This document shows positions 18,190 to 27,069 of a stretch of 64,000 nucleotides of DNA, piece by piece. The first letter of the stretch is position 1, and the number at the start of each line of letters is the position of its first letter. The translations under genes were made by a program, and so were the position numbers. Location of the stretch: NCBI GenBank assembly GCA_963814805.1, contig CAWFER010000033.1, forward strand, positions 310,001 to 374,000, read 5' to 3'. The notes beneath the pieces are model-generated. The model made no database searches. It had not been told where the DNA came from and saw nothing but the letters and a program-made list of their open reading frames with translations. The stretch is from AP-15 sp963814805 (GTDB taxonomy: Bacteria; Pseudomonadota; Alphaproteobacteria; ATCC43930; CGMCC-115725).

Positions 18190-19026
18190 ATGGCCGGCGC
18201 AACCCTGCCCCGACACGAGAGCGCGGAGCGAACCCTGGTTCTCGTCGGCTGCGGCAAGATGGGGTCGGCGCTGCTGCGCGGCTGGATCGCGGGCCGGGCG
18301 GCGTCGCGCTTCTGCGTCGTCGAGCCGGCCGGGCCGCCGCCCGACCTCGCCGACGCGAGCGGCGTTTCATGGCGCCGCACCCCGGCAGAGCTGCCGAGCC
18401 CCGCCCCGGACGCCGTCGTGTTCGCGGTCAAGCCGCAAGCGATCGACGATTTGCTGCCCGAGTATCGCCGCTGGGCCGGGCCGCATACCCTGTTCGTCTC
18501 GATCGTCGCCGGCAAGACCATCGCCGGGATGACCCGGCATCTCGGCCCATCGGCGCTCATTCGCACCATGCCCAACACCCCGGCGGCGATCGGGCGCGGC
18601 ATCACCGTCGCCTGCGCCAACGAGCGGGTGACCAGGGAGCAGCGGCGGCTGTGCGAGGAGCTGCTCGCCGCCGCCGGCGAAAGCGCCTGGGTCGAGGACG
18701 AAGCGTTGCTCGACGCGGTGACCGCGGTTTCGGGCAGCGGCCCGGCTTATGTCTTTCTGCTGATCGAGGCGCTGGCGCAGGCGGCAGAAGCGGCGGGGCT
18801 GCCATCCGATCTGGCCCTGCGCCTGGCGCGCAGCACCGTCGCCGGATCGGGCGAGCTGGCGCGGCTCTCTGCCGAGAGCCCGGCGCGGCTGCGCGAGAAC
18901 GTGACGAGCCCCGGCGGGACGACCCGCGCCGCGCTCGACGTGCTGATGGCCGACGATGGCCTGGCGCCGCTGATCGCCCGGGCGGTCGCCGCCGCCGCAG
19001 CGCGCTCGCGCGAGCTGGCGAGTTAG
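18190..19026 (+). CDS. proC: Pyrroline-5-carboxylate reductase
   Basis: The 278-residue enzyme reduces pyrroline-5-carboxylate to proline with NADPH, the last step of proline synthesis. LVLVGCGKMGSALLRGWIAG is the Rossmann dinucleotide motif, VVFAVKPQAIDDLLPEYR and ALIRTMPNTPAAIGRGIT are conserved family blocks, and AVSGSGPAYVFLLIEAL with LRENVTSPGGTTRAALDVL is the C-terminal dimerisation and substrate-binding region. Length is normal. It lies between ybjN and a TetR gene with short gaps, on the same strand. Confidence 0.95.
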   Translation: MAGATLPRHESAERTLVLVGCGKMGSALLRGWIAGRAASRFCVVEPAGPPPDLADASGVSWRRTPAELPSPAPDAVVFAVKPQAIDDLLPEYRRWAGPHTLFVSIVAGKTIAGMTRHLGPSALIRTMPNTPAAIGRGITVACANERVTREQRRLCEELLAAAGESAWVEDEALLDAVTAVSGSGPAYVFLLIEALAQAAEAAGLPSDLALRLARSTVAGSGELARLSAESPARLRENVTSPGGTTRAALDVLMADDGLAPLIARAVAAAAARSRELAS

Positions 19027-19044
19027 CCGGGCGCGGGAGCAGCC

Positions 19045-19713
19045 ATGGCCAAGAGCTCGCGACGTGCGGGCGGAGCGGCGCGCGGTCGGCCCGACCTTCG
19101 GCCTGATGGCGGCGTCGAGCCGCCGGACGAGGCCCGCCGCATCGTCGACGCGGCGCTCGCGCGGCTTGCGCAGGACGGCTGGCGCCGCCTGTCGCTCGCC
19201 GCAATTGCCGACGAGGCCGGGCTGCCGATCCTGCGCGTCTATCGAAATTTTCGATCGAAGCAGGCGATCCTCGCCGGGTTTATGCGACGGATCGACGAGA
19301 CGGTGCTGGCCGAACCGCCGCCGGCCGAGGGTGACGAGCGGCCGCGCGACCGGCTGTTCGATTTGTTGATGCGACGATTCGACGCACTGCGGACGTACAA
19401 GCCGGCGCTGGCCGTGCTTCGTCGCGAATTGCCCGCCGATCCGGCGGCGGCGCTGTGCGTTGCCGCCGCGCTGTTGCGCTCGATGCGGTGGATGCTCGAA
19501 GCCGCCGACATCGCCACCGGCGGGGTTCGCGGGGCCGTCGCCGTCAAGCTGGCCGGCGCCGCTTATCTGGCGACGATGCGGGTGTGGCAGAGCGACGAGG
19601 CGCCGGATCTGGGGCAAACCATGGCCGCGCTCGACGCTCGACTGCGGCGCATCGAGCGCTGGCTGACGCCGGCCCGAACGTCGGGCGGCAACAGCGTGGC
19701 GGGCGCCGCCTAA
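19045..19713 (+). CDS. TetR/AcrR-family transcriptional regulator
   Basis: A 222-residue regulator. The HTH spans about residues 30-75: EARRIVDAALARLAQDGWRR, LSLAAIADEAGLPILRVYRN, then FRSKQAILAGFMRRIDETV. The rest is an all-helical ligand-binding and dimerisation domain (VLRRELPADPAAALCVAAAL). It follows proC by 18 bases and ends only 104 bases before the phasin gene, in whose promoter region two palindromes lie. Whether it binds them or a PhaR protein elsewhere does is unknown. Confidence 0.88.
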   Translation: MAKSSRRAGGAARGRPDLRPDGGVEPPDEARRIVDAALARLAQDGWRRLSLAAIADEAGLPILRVYRNFRSKQAILAGFMRRIDETVLAEPPPAEGDERPRDRLFDLLMRRFDALRTYKPALAVLRRELPADPAAALCVAAALLRSMRWMLEAADIATGGVRGAVAVKLAGAAYLATMRVWQSDEAPDLGQTMAALDARLRRIERWLTPARTSGGNSVAGAA

Positions 19714-19718
19714 TTTTG

Positions 19719-19729
19719 TTGCACTGCAA
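19719..19729 (+). promoter_or_regulatory. Palindrome TTGCACTGCAA upstream of the phasin promoter (PhaR-type site)
   Basis: A perfect 5-bp inverted repeat TTGCA-C-TGCAA, ten bases upstream of the -35 element. PhaR-type repressors of phasin genes bind TGC(N)GCA-like palindromes, and this fits by form. It is the upstream partner of the site at 19774. Confidence 0.55.
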
Positions 19730-19738
19730 AAACTTTTC

Positions 19739-19767
19739 TTGACGCCGGCCGGCCGACCGCCGATATT
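19739..19767 (+). promoter_or_regulatory. Sigma70-type promoter of the phasin gene
   Basis: TTGACG (19739-19744) as -35 and GATATT (19762-19767) as -10 with a 17-base spacer. The stretch is notably AT-rich for this genome. It would start transcription near 19775, inside the second palindrome. Confidence 0.6.
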
Positions 19768-19773
19768 TTGGGC

Positions 19774-19790
19774 GTTGTGCACCGCACAAC
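19774..19790 (+). promoter_or_regulatory. Perfect inverted repeat GTTGTGC-ACC-GCACAAC over the phasin transcription start
   Basis: Seven-base arms with a three-base spacer and no mismatch. Its core TGC-N3-GCA is the spacing reported for PhaR sites in phasin and PHB genes. Lying at about +1, a bound repressor would block transcription until PHB granules sequester it. Confidence 0.6.
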
Positions 19791-19817
19791 ATCCCACGCC
19801 TTGAACGGAACCCAACC

Positions 19818-20249
19818 ATGGATGCGCGCCCCAGCTTTTTCGATTTCGATGTCACCAAGATGATGACCGATTTCCGCTTTCGTCCGTTCGACGTCGACGC
19901 GCTGATGGCTTGTCAGCGCCGCAACATCGAGGCGCTGAGCCAGGCCAATCAGCTTGCCGTCGAGGGAGTCCAGGCTGTCGCCCGGCGCCAGATCGAGGTA
20001 GCCCGCCAGACGCTCGAAGACGTCTCGGTGCTGTTCCGCGAACTGACCCAGCCGACCTCGGCCGAAGACCGCCTCGCCAAGAACACTGAATACGCCAAGC
20101 AGATGCTCGAAAAGAGCGTCAGCCACGGTCGCGAGATTACCATGCTGGCCAGCAAAGCCGGCGCCGAGGCCGCCGATGTTCTGCGCAAGCGCGCGAGCGA
20201 GAGCCTCGACGAGCTGCGCGACATGGCCAAGCTGCAAGCCGCTCGCTGA
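19818..20249 (+). CDS. Phasin-family protein (PHB granule-associated)
   Basis: A 143-residue amphipathic, helix-only protein with the phasin pattern: FDVDALMACQRRNIEALSQA, then QAVARRQIEVARQTLEDVSV and FRELTQPTSAEDRLAKNTEY. Phasins coat polyhydroxybutyrate granules, control their size and keep other proteins off the surface. It has its own promoter with two palindromes upstream and a strong terminator after the stop, so it is a single-gene unit. The N-terminal SFFDFDVTKMMTDFRF is typical of alphaproteobacterial phasins. No polymer synthase gene is in the window. Confidence 0.9.
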   Translation: MDARPSFFDFDVTKMMTDFRFRPFDVDALMACQRRNIEALSQANQLAVEGVQAVARRQIEVARQTLEDVSVLFRELTQPTSAEDRLAKNTEYAKQMLEKSVSHGREITMLASKAGAEAADVLRKRASESLDELRDMAKLQAAR

Positions 20250-20270
20250 CCCCGCCCCGCCTTTCGCTGG

Positions 20271-20302
20271 AGGCCGTGCCGCACCGCGGGACGGCCTTTT
20301 TT
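20271..20302 (+). terminator. Rho-independent terminator after the phasin gene
   Basis: AGGCCGT (20271-20277) pairs with ACGGCCT (20291-20297); beyond one mismatch the stem continues with CCG/CGG. A run of six T (20297-20302) follows directly. It sits 22 bases after the stop codon. Confidence 0.9.
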
Positions 20303-20358
20303 ATGAGCGCTCGCCGTTGGGCTTTGGGCGTCGAGGATCGGTAGGGTAGGATTCCTGA

Positions 20359-21770
20359 TCATCGGGGCAGGTGCAGGCGGGCGCGCAGACCGCCATGCGG
20401 CGAGGTTTCGAGGCGAACGTCGCCGCCATGGCCGCGGGCCACGTCGCGGGCGATCGTCAGGCCGAGCCCGACCCCGCCGGTCGATGGGTTGCGCGAGGAA
20501 TCGAGGCGCACGAAGGCGCGAAATACGCGGCCGCGGTCGGCCACTGGTATCCCGGGCCCGTCATCGTCGACCAGAACGTCGATGCCGTCGGCCATCGGCC
20601 GCGCCGTCAGCCAGATGTGTTTGCCGTGGCGCCGGGCATTGCCGATCAGATTGGCGAGGCAGCGCCTGAGCGCATTCGGCCGCACCGGCATCACATATTC
20701 GGCAGGAACGGCTAAGGACAGCTCGGTCCCGTCGCGGCGGTGCGCCGCAGCGATGTCTTCGAGCAGCAGCGCGATGTCGGTCTCGACCGGGGTCTCGGCG
20801 CCCTCGCCACGGGCAAAGTCGAGATAGCCGTGCACCATGTGCTCCATCTCGGCGACATCGGCCTTCAGCTCCTCGACCGCCGGATCCTCGCCGAGGATCG
20901 CCAGCGCCAGCTTCATCCGGGTCAGTGGCGTGCGCAGATCATGCGATACCCCGGCCAGCATTTGCGTGCGCTGGCGGATCTGGCGCTGGATGCGATTGCG
21001 CATGGTGATGAAGGCGACCGCCGCCTGACGGATTTCGACCGCCCCTTCGATCTTGAAAAACGGCACCGGGCGGCCCTTGCCGAAACCGTCGGCGGCCGCC
21101 GCCAGCCGCCGCAACGACCTGACCTGGTTGCGCAAAAACAAGGTCGCCACCGCCAGCAGGACCAGCGAGGAGCCGACCATCCACATGATGAAGATGTAGG
21201 TGGTCGGGCTGTACAGCCGGTCCCACGGAACCCGGGTGATCAGCATGCCTTGCGCCAGCTGGACCTCGATGCGCACCCCCTGTCGCGAATCGACGTCGTC
21301 GATCCGCCATGGCGGGTCGACCCGGCCTCGCATCGCTTTGTTCAGCTGCGCCTCGATCAAGGTGCCGCCAGGCGGCGGCGGCGGCGGCAGACGGGCGCCG
21401 CGATCGAGGGTGAATTCGAGGTCGGTCACCAGCCCGCCATGCTTCAGCAGCCGGGCGGCCGCGGCTCTCGGAGCCGGTGAGATTGATCGCCTCGATCATC
21501 AGCCCGATGTCGCCGGCAACCCCGGTCGACAGCCGCCACGAGATCGCGGTCCAGTGTCGATCGTAAAAGATCCAGGTGGCGATCGCCTGCAACAGAATGA
21601 GCGGCATGACCACGATCAGCAGCGAGCGGCCGAACATCGTGCGCGGCAGCAGGCGCTTGATCCAGCCGCGCGGCCGGATCTCGGGGTCGCCGAAAAATTC
21701 GCCTTCGGCGCTCGCCGCCGCCGGACGGCGACCCGCCGATCGGCAAATCGTCAATCAGGCTTGAGGACAT
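20359..21770 (-). CDS. EnvZ-like sensor histidine kinase (frame broken)
   Basis: A membrane sensor kinase of about 465 residues. The first membrane helix is FGRSLLIVVMPLILLQAIAT, followed by a periplasmic domain of about 130 residues, a second helix (FIMWMVGSSLVLLAVATLFL) and a HAMP domain. The phosphorylated His is in AGVSHDLRTPLTRMKLALAI, with the N box in CLANLIGNARRHG and the G boxes in VDDDGPGIPVADRGR and TGGVGLGLTIARD. Shifts near 21720 and 21470 each need one base removed. The ATG at 21770 overlaps the end of the response regulator gene by 20 bases, so translation is probably coupled. The PP(PPPP) stretch before the sensor segment is unusual. The signal sensed is unknown. Confidence 0.85.
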
Positions 21771-22434
21771 ATCCGGTGCCGCGGACGGTCTGCAGGTAGC
21801 GCGGGAAGCGCGGATCGCGCTCGATCTTGCGGCGCAGCCGGGTCATCTGAACATCGACATTGCGAACATTGCCGATGAATTGAGCCGATAACGAGAGCTC
21901 CTCGCGCGACACGGCTTCGCCCGCCTTCTGCGCCAGGCTCGCCAGCAGAGCGGCCTCGGCCGCGGTCAGGCGGATCGGATCGCCGCCGCGGAACAGCTCG
22001 CCGCGGGCGACATCGAAACGGCAGCCGCCAAAGCGGACCTCGCGGCGATCGGCATCCGCCGCCGGGCGTCGTTGCAGCAGATTGCGGATGCGCAAGACCA
22101 GTTCGCGCGGCTCGAACGGCTTGGAGAGATAGTCGTCGGCGCCTTGTTCGAGCCCGTTGACGCGGTCCTCGGGCTCGGCCATCGCGGTCAGCAGCAATAC
22201 CGGAACCCGGCCCTCGCCGCGCAGGGCGCGGGTCAGGTCGAGCCCGCTCTCGCCCGGCATCATCACGTCGAGCACGACGAGATCGAAGGCGAAGCTCGCC
22301 AGATTGGCGCGCGCCTCGACCGCGTCGGCGGCGACCGTCACCCGGAACCCGTTATCCGAGAGATAGCGGCGCAAGAGTTCGCGCAGCCGCGCATCGTCGT
22401 CGACGACGAGGAGGTGAGGTTCGAGATCGCCCAT
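21751..22434 (-). CDS. OmpR-family response regulator (PetR-like)
   Basis: A 227-residue two-component regulator. The receiver domain has acidic residues in LLVVDDDARLRELL, the phospho-acceptor Asp56 in DLVVLDVMMPGESGLDL, Thr in VLLLTAMAEP and Lys in YLSKPFEPRELVLR. The C-terminal winged helix ends RLRRKIERDPRFPRYLQTVR and RGTGYVLKPD. The order MarR regulator, OmpR regulator, histidine kinase resembles petP-petR of Rhodobacter capsulatus, where PetR is needed for cytochrome expression. That function is inferred from synteny. The stop overlaps the kinase start. Confidence 0.92.
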   Translation of the reverse strand: MGDLEPHLLVVDDDARLRELLRRYLSDNGFRVTVAADAVEARANLASFAFDLVVLDVMMPGESGLDLTRALRGEGRVPVLLLTAMAEPEDRVNGLEQGADDYLSKPFEPRELVLRIRNLLQRRPAADADRREVRFGGCRFDVARGELFRGGDPIRLTAAEAALLASLAQKAGEAVSREELSLSAQFIGNVRNVDVQMTRLRRKIERDPRFPRYLQTVRGTGYVLKPD

Positions 22435-22464
22435 GCCGCCGGCATTATACGCGTGCGGCGGCGC

Positions 22465-22965
22465 TCAGGGCTTCATCGCCGTTGGCGGCGCGAACCGGCG
22501 CCGATCCTCAGGTTCGGCGATGATCCCCAGCAACACCTTGCGGAAGCCTTCGACCGCCGGCGCGCCGGCCTGGCGATAGGCGAGCGCGACGCGGGCGCGC
22601 TGCGGCGCCGAGACTTCGCGCTCCAGCGCGCGGCCCTCGGCGGTCAGCTCGAGCAGCCGCTGGCGGCGGTCGTGCGCGCCCGGGCGCTGACGGATCAAAC
22701 CCTGCCCGACAAGCTCGCCCAGGACCCGGCTCAAGCTCTGCTTGGTGATGCGCAGGATGCCGAGCAATTCGCTGACGTTGATCTGCGGATGGCGGCCGAC
22801 GAAATGGATCACGCGATGATGCGCCCGGCCGAAGCCATAGCGCGCCAGGATCGCATCGGGCTCGGCGGTGAAGTCGCGATAGGCGAAAAACAACAGCTCG
22901 ATCCCGTCCCCGACCGCGTCCTCGGCCGAGAACCGCGGTTCGGCCTGTGGTTTTATGTCAGACAT
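22465..22965 (-). CDS. MarR-family transcriptional regulator (PetP-like)
   Basis: A 166-residue winged-helix repressor: HHRVIHFVGRHPQINVSELL, then GILRITKQSLSRVLGELVGQ as the recognition region and HDRRQRLLELTAEGRALERE as the wing. It starts divergently from ilvE, with 128 bases between them, a gene order common in alphaproteobacteria. The intergenic sequence around CATATTGACTTAT is AT-rich and could hold its operator. It lies 30 bases before the OmpR regulator gene on the same strand. Confidence 0.9.
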   Translation of the reverse strand: MSDIKPQAEPRFSAEDAVGDGIELLFFAYRDFTAEPDAILARYGFGRAHHRVIHFVGRHPQINVSELLGILRITKQSLSRVLGELVGQGLIRQRPGAHDRRQRLLELTAEGRALEREVSAPQRARVALAYRQAGAPAVEGFRKVLLGIIAEPEDRRRFAPPTAMKP

Positions 22966-23093
22966 ATTGACTTATCTCGCAACCTTGCCTACCGTTTGGG
23001 CGTCCACTTCGATATAAAGTTCCATCGCGGCCGGGCCGGCCAGGTTCGCGACCAAGGACTGGCTTCGATCGCTTCGGCGCAAGGAAGACGCTC

Positions 23094-23999
23094 ATGGACA
23101 TGATCCCCTTCGACGACCGCGACGGCTTCATCTGGTATGACGGCCGCCTGGTTCCCTGGCGCGACGCCAAGCTGCATGTGTTGAGCCACGGGCTGCATTA
23201 TGCGAGTTGCGTGTTCGAAGGCGAGCGCGTCTATAACGGCGAGGTTTTTCACCTCGACGATCACAACGCGCGGCTGATCAATTCGGCCAGGATACTGGGC
23301 TTTGAGGTGCCGGCCAGCATGGACGAGCTGACCCGCGCGACCCGCGAGGTCGTCGCCGCGAACCACATCGCCGACGGCTATGTCCGCCCGATCGCCTGGC
23401 GCGGCGCCGAGCAGATGGGCGTATCGGCGCAGGCGACCAAAATCCATCTGGCGCTCGCCTGCTGGGATTGGCCGGCCTATTTCTCGCCGGAGGCGAGGGC
23501 CAAGGGCATCCGCATGAAATGGGCGCCTTGGGCGCGCCCGGCGCCGCACACAGCACCGACCCAGGCCAAGGCGGCCGGGCTCTACATGATCTGCACGATG
23601 TCGAAGCACGACGCCGAGGCCAATGGCTGCGACGACGCGCTGATGCTCGACTGGCGCGGCCGGCTCGCCGAGGGCACCGGCGCCAATTTGTTTCTGGCGA
23701 TCAACGGCGAATTGCACACCCCGACGCCGGATTGCTTTTTGAACGGGATCACCCGCCAGACCGTGATCGGGCTGGCCAAAAAGCGCGGCATCAAGGTGGT
23801 CGAGCGCGCGATCTTGCCCGCGGAGCTGGCCAAGGCCGACGAGATGTTCCTGACCGGCTCGGCCGCCGAGGTGACCCCGGTCGGCGAGATCATCGGCGAG
23901 CACGGTCATTACCGTTTCACCCCGGGCGCGATCTGCCGGCTGATGTGGGAAGACTACGATCGCGCGGTCGGCAAGAAAGTCGCCGCAACCGCCGCCTGA
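23094..23999 (+). CDS. ilvE: Branched-chain amino acid aminotransferase
   Basis: The 301-residue PLP fold-IV enzyme interconverts branched-chain amino acids and their 2-oxo acids with glutamate. HVLSHGLHYASCVFEGERVY and GYVRPIAWRGAEQMGV are class blocks. The PLP lysine is Lys159 in TQAKAAGLYMICT, and the class signature continues in DALMLDWRGRLAEGTGANLF and MFLTGSAAEVTPVGEI. The ATG at 23094 follows GGAAGACGCTC. Length is normal. Intact frame. Confidence 0.95.
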   Translation: MDMIPFDDRDGFIWYDGRLVPWRDAKLHVLSHGLHYASCVFEGERVYNGEVFHLDDHNARLINSARILGFEVPASMDELTRATREVVAANHIADGYVRPIAWRGAEQMGVSAQATKIHLALACWDWPAYFSPEARAKGIRMKWAPWARPAPHTAPTQAKAAGLYMICTMSKHDAEANGCDDALMLDWRGRLAEGTGANLFLAINGELHTPTPDCFLNGITRQTVIGLAKKRGIKVVERAILPAELAKADEMFLTGSAAEVTPVGEIIGEHGHYRFTPGAICRLMWEDYDRAVGKKVAATAA

Positions 24000-24059
24000 A
24001 CTGGGGGCGTAGTCTCCCAGAGTGCGGCTGCGCCGGAAGGCCGCGCGACGCCGGCGCGC

Positions 24060-25562
24060 TCAGCTGCGATTGCGGACGTAGCCGTAGCGCAGATTGCTGC
24101 GGCCGGGGCCGTTTTTGAGGTAATCGGCCTTGAGCTCGGCGAAATGGTCGGGCCGGGCGAGCTCGGCGTGCTGGTCTAGCTCATACAGCCGCGCGGAGTT
24201 GCCGCTGAACACCGCGGTCTTGACCGGGCCATCGGCCGGGCCCAGCGGCGCGAAGCCGTATTTCTTTTGCATGTCCTCGGGGATTTCCAGCCGGCGCAGC
24301 CCCTCGATCTGCCATTGCGGCGCGCCGGTCCACACCGCGTCGGTGCCCCACACCACACGATCGACGCCGAGCCCCTTGATCAGCGTGCCCATCAACGCCG
24401 CCGCCAGCCGAGGCTCGGCCACGCTGGTCCAGGCGAACAACTGGCCGAGATCGCCATACACATTGGTGACCCCGTATTTTTCCGGGATCTCGGCCAGGTC
24501 GCTGGTCCACGAACTGCGCCCGGTCTTGTCGAACTCCGCCATGCCGTCGGCCGGATTGCCGCCGACCCAGCGATAGGCCGAGTGATATACAAGGAAATTC
24601 AGTTGCGGCCAGTCCTTGGCCGCGCGCCGATATCGCTGACATCGGCATAGGGCCGCAGCCGCGGGAACTGCTCTTCGATCGCCGGCGCGAACAGGCCCTT
24701 GTGGATGCACACGTTGCTGATGCCGGTTTTGGCGATCTTTTCGTAGAACGGATACATCAGCTTTTCGTCGTCGGCGTGCCACGGATAGTGCGGCGAGTTC
24801 CTTGTGCGTGTTGTCGCCGACCGTGTAGCCCTTCCACGAATCCGGCTTGTACACGTTCGATCGCCTGCGTCGACCTGGTCGAGCCAGCCCGGCTGGCCCG
24901 GCGTGATGGTGAAATGCGCCAGCATCCGGCGCGAGCCGGCCTGCTTGTTCACCATTTCGCGCGTCTTGAACACCTGCTCCTGCGGGATGAACCAATCCTC
25001 CGGCACGATCCGAGGGCGAGTTCGACAGCAACGCCACCTTGGTGTCGCTGTCCATGTAAATTTCTTTGACGTAGTTGCCGTATTTCAGATCGTCGATGGT
25101 CTGTTCCGTGCCGCTCAGCTCCTTGTTCCAGCCGAACTTGCCGAACGCCTTGCGCATCTTGACGAAGCCCGTCAGCCGGGTGTCGTCGCGCAGGAAATGG
25201 GTGTGCCCGTCGATGATCATACTGGCCCGACAATGCGTCCGCCCGCTCGGCCGCCAGATCCGGGGTCGCCGCCTCGGCCTCGCTGGCGTCGAACAGATGG
25301 CCGAACACCTGGTTCAGCGCTACGAACGAAGCCGCCATGCCGGAGGCGGTCTGGAAGAAGCGGCGGCGCGACAGGCCCTGATTGCCGGCGAGCCGGTCGC
25401 TCGAGCTCCTTCAGCCGCGCCTCGACCTCGCGCTGCTTTGCGGTCTGCGGCGACCGGCAGGTATTCGTCGCTCGACACGATCTGCGTCGGCACCGGCGAG
25501 GGGAACGAGGCGGTCTCCGCCGGCAGCAATTCGGCCAATTGTTCGTCGGTCAGGAATTTCAT
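24060..25562 (-). pseudogene. Tat-exported metal-dependent amidohydrolase, frame broken
   Basis: Reassembled length is about 495 residues. The N-terminus MKFLTDEQLAELLPAETASF leads to a twin-arginine signal (SRRRFFQTASGMAASFVAL, complement of about 25320-25380), so the enzyme is probably exported folded. The amidohydrolase_2 barrel opens with MIIDGHTHFLRDD, whose HxH binds the metal. It continues with FLVYHSAYRWVGG and DRVVWGTDAVWTG, whose Asp is the last ligand. The C-terminal 175 residues are frame-clean. At least five shifts lie between 24630 and 25450. The start has GGAGG upstream. A Tat signal on this family is uncommon. The substrate is unknown; neighbouring genes suggest organic acid or aromatic degradation. 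Confidence 0.75.
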
Positions 25563-25598
25563 GATTTCCTCCCTCAGGCCCACGGCTTATGGCGGCGG

Positions 25599-25922
25599 TC
25601 AGTGTCCCTTCAACAAGACGCCCAGGATCGCGATCGTCGCCGCCGCGTTGATCCCGACCGCCCAGGTCAACATCGTAAATCGGGAGCCGACATCCGAAAA
25701 GCGGGCATTGACCTCGGCACGAAACTGCGTGAGCCCGTTCTCGAGGTTTGTCACCCGCGCCTCGATGATCGACACTCGCGCCTTGATGGTCGACAGGCTG
25801 TTATCGATCGAGATGAGGCGGTTCTCGTAGTCGGCCAGCTCCTCGGCGGCGGCGATCGCGTCTTCCTCGGGCGCGCCGGCCGCCTTGAGGGCAGCATAGG
25901 TCTTGGCCAGCATGATCGCCAT
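25599..25922 (-). CDS. Coiled-coil protein with C-terminal membrane anchor
   Basis: A 107-residue protein: a helical N-terminus (LAKTYAALKAAGAPEEDAIA), a coiled coil with clear heptads (ENRLISIDNSLSTIKARVSI, EARVTNLENGLTQFRAEVNA) and a C-terminal membrane helix (LTWAVGINAAATIAILGVLL). The layout resembles small DUF1640/CCDC90-like proteins. It lies between two amidohydrolase genes with gaps of 36 and 11 bases and is probably co-transcribed. Function unknown. Confidence 0.75.
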   Translation of the reverse strand: MAIMLAKTYAALKAAGAPEEDAIAAAEELADYENRLISIDNSLSTIKARVSIIEARVTNLENGLTQFRAEVNARFSDVGSRFTMLTWAVGINAAATIAILGVLLKGH

Positions 25923-25933
25923 GCGGCATGCCT

Positions 25934-27019
25934 CTAGCGCGGTCTCGCCGGCACTTCAAGGTTAAGCAGCCGCGCGGCGTTGCCGCCGAAGATTGCTCGG
26001 CGCTCGTTGTCGTCGAGCCCGGGGCAGCTCTCGATCATGCCGACCGGGTCGACCTCGCCCATATCGGCGGGGTAGTCGGTGCCCATTAGGATGTGGTCGG
26101 CGCCGTACTCCTCGACCAGATACTCGAGCTGGTGATGGGTGTAAACGAGCGCGTCGAAATAGCAGCGCTTCAAATAGGTCGTCGGCATCCGCCGGATCAC
26201 GTCGCCGGCGTCGGGCCGGGCCGAGGCGACATGGTCGATGCGTCCGGAATAGGCCGGCAGATAGCCGCCGCCATGCGAGGCGACCAGCTTCAGATTGGGA
26301 TAATCCTGCAACACCCCGCCAAAGATCAGGTGATGCAGCGCCACCGTGGTATCGAGCGGGTTGCCGATCACATTGGCGAAATAATGATTGGCGAACCGCC
26401 CGGCCTCGGTGAACCCGTCGGAGTGCATGAAGACGAGCAGGCCCAATTCCTCGCAGCGGGCGAAGATCCGGCGAAAGCGCTCGGCCGACAGATCCTCGCC
26501 GGCGACATGAGTCAAGATCTCGATGCCGCGAAAACCCAAGGATTTGTGCAGGCGATCGAGCTCGGCGACGGCGAGGTCCGGGGCCTGGAACGGCACCGTG
26601 CCGAGCCCGACGAAGCGGTCAGGATATTTGCCGCAGATCTCGGCGATGAAATCGTTGATCGCGCGGGCGGTGGCGAGCCCGAGATCAGGGTCGGCGCCGT
26701 AATAGGTCTGGCGCGGCGCCGGCGAGATCGCCTGGATGTCGATCCCCATCCGGTCCATGTCGGCGATGCGCGTTTCCGGCGAAACGCTCTGCTGGTCGGT
26801 GCGCACGCCGTTCGCCCGATTGATAGCCCGGCTCTGCGGACTGGCCTGGGTTTCGAGAAACCAGCGCGAAACCTCCTGGCGCCCCTCGACGAGCTCGGTC
26901 GCCTTGGCGCTGCGCACGTGGCAGTGGATGTCGATCGTGAACCATTTGCCACGCGCGTGCACCGGACCCGGAAACCGGCCCGGGATCGGCGCCCCCTCCG
27001 GCAGGCATTTGAACAGCAT
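25934..27019 (-). CDS. Amidohydrolase_2 family protein, ACMSD-like decarboxylase
   Basis: A 361-residue TIM-barrel metal enzyme. FTIDIHCHVRSAK supplies HxH, LGLLVFMHSDGFTEAGR the third His, KLVASHGGGYLPAYSGR a further His, and HILMGTDYPADMGEVDP the final Asp. The layout is that of aminocarboxymuconate-semialdehyde decarboxylase and related non-oxidative decarboxylases of aromatic acids. Clean frame and normal length. The next gene downstream encodes a coiled-coil membrane protein, 11 bases away; an alcohol dehydrogenase gene lies 50 bases upstream. A role in ring-cleavage product or hydroxybenzoate metabolism is an inference. Confidence 0.88.
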   Translation of the reverse strand: MLFKCLPEGAPIPGRFPGPVHARGKWFTIDIHCHVRSAKATELVEGRQEVSRWFLETQASPQSRAINRANGVRTDQQSVSPETRIADMDRMGIDIQAISPAPRQTYYGADPDLGLATARAINDFIAEICGKYPDRFVGLGTVPFQAPDLAVAELDRLHKSLGFRGIEILTHVAGEDLSAERFRRIFARCEELGLLVFMHSDGFTEAGRFANHYFANVIGNPLDTTVALHHLIFGGVLQDYPNLKLVASHGGGYLPAYSGRIDHVASARPDAGDVIRRMPTTYLKRCYFDALVYTHHQLEYLVEEYGADHILMGTDYPADMGEVDPVGMIESCPGLDDNERRAIFGGNAARLLNLEVPARPR

Positions 27020-27069
27020 TATTTTCTCCTGTAAATCCGTCGGCGATCAGGCGGACTGCTTTCGTCCCG

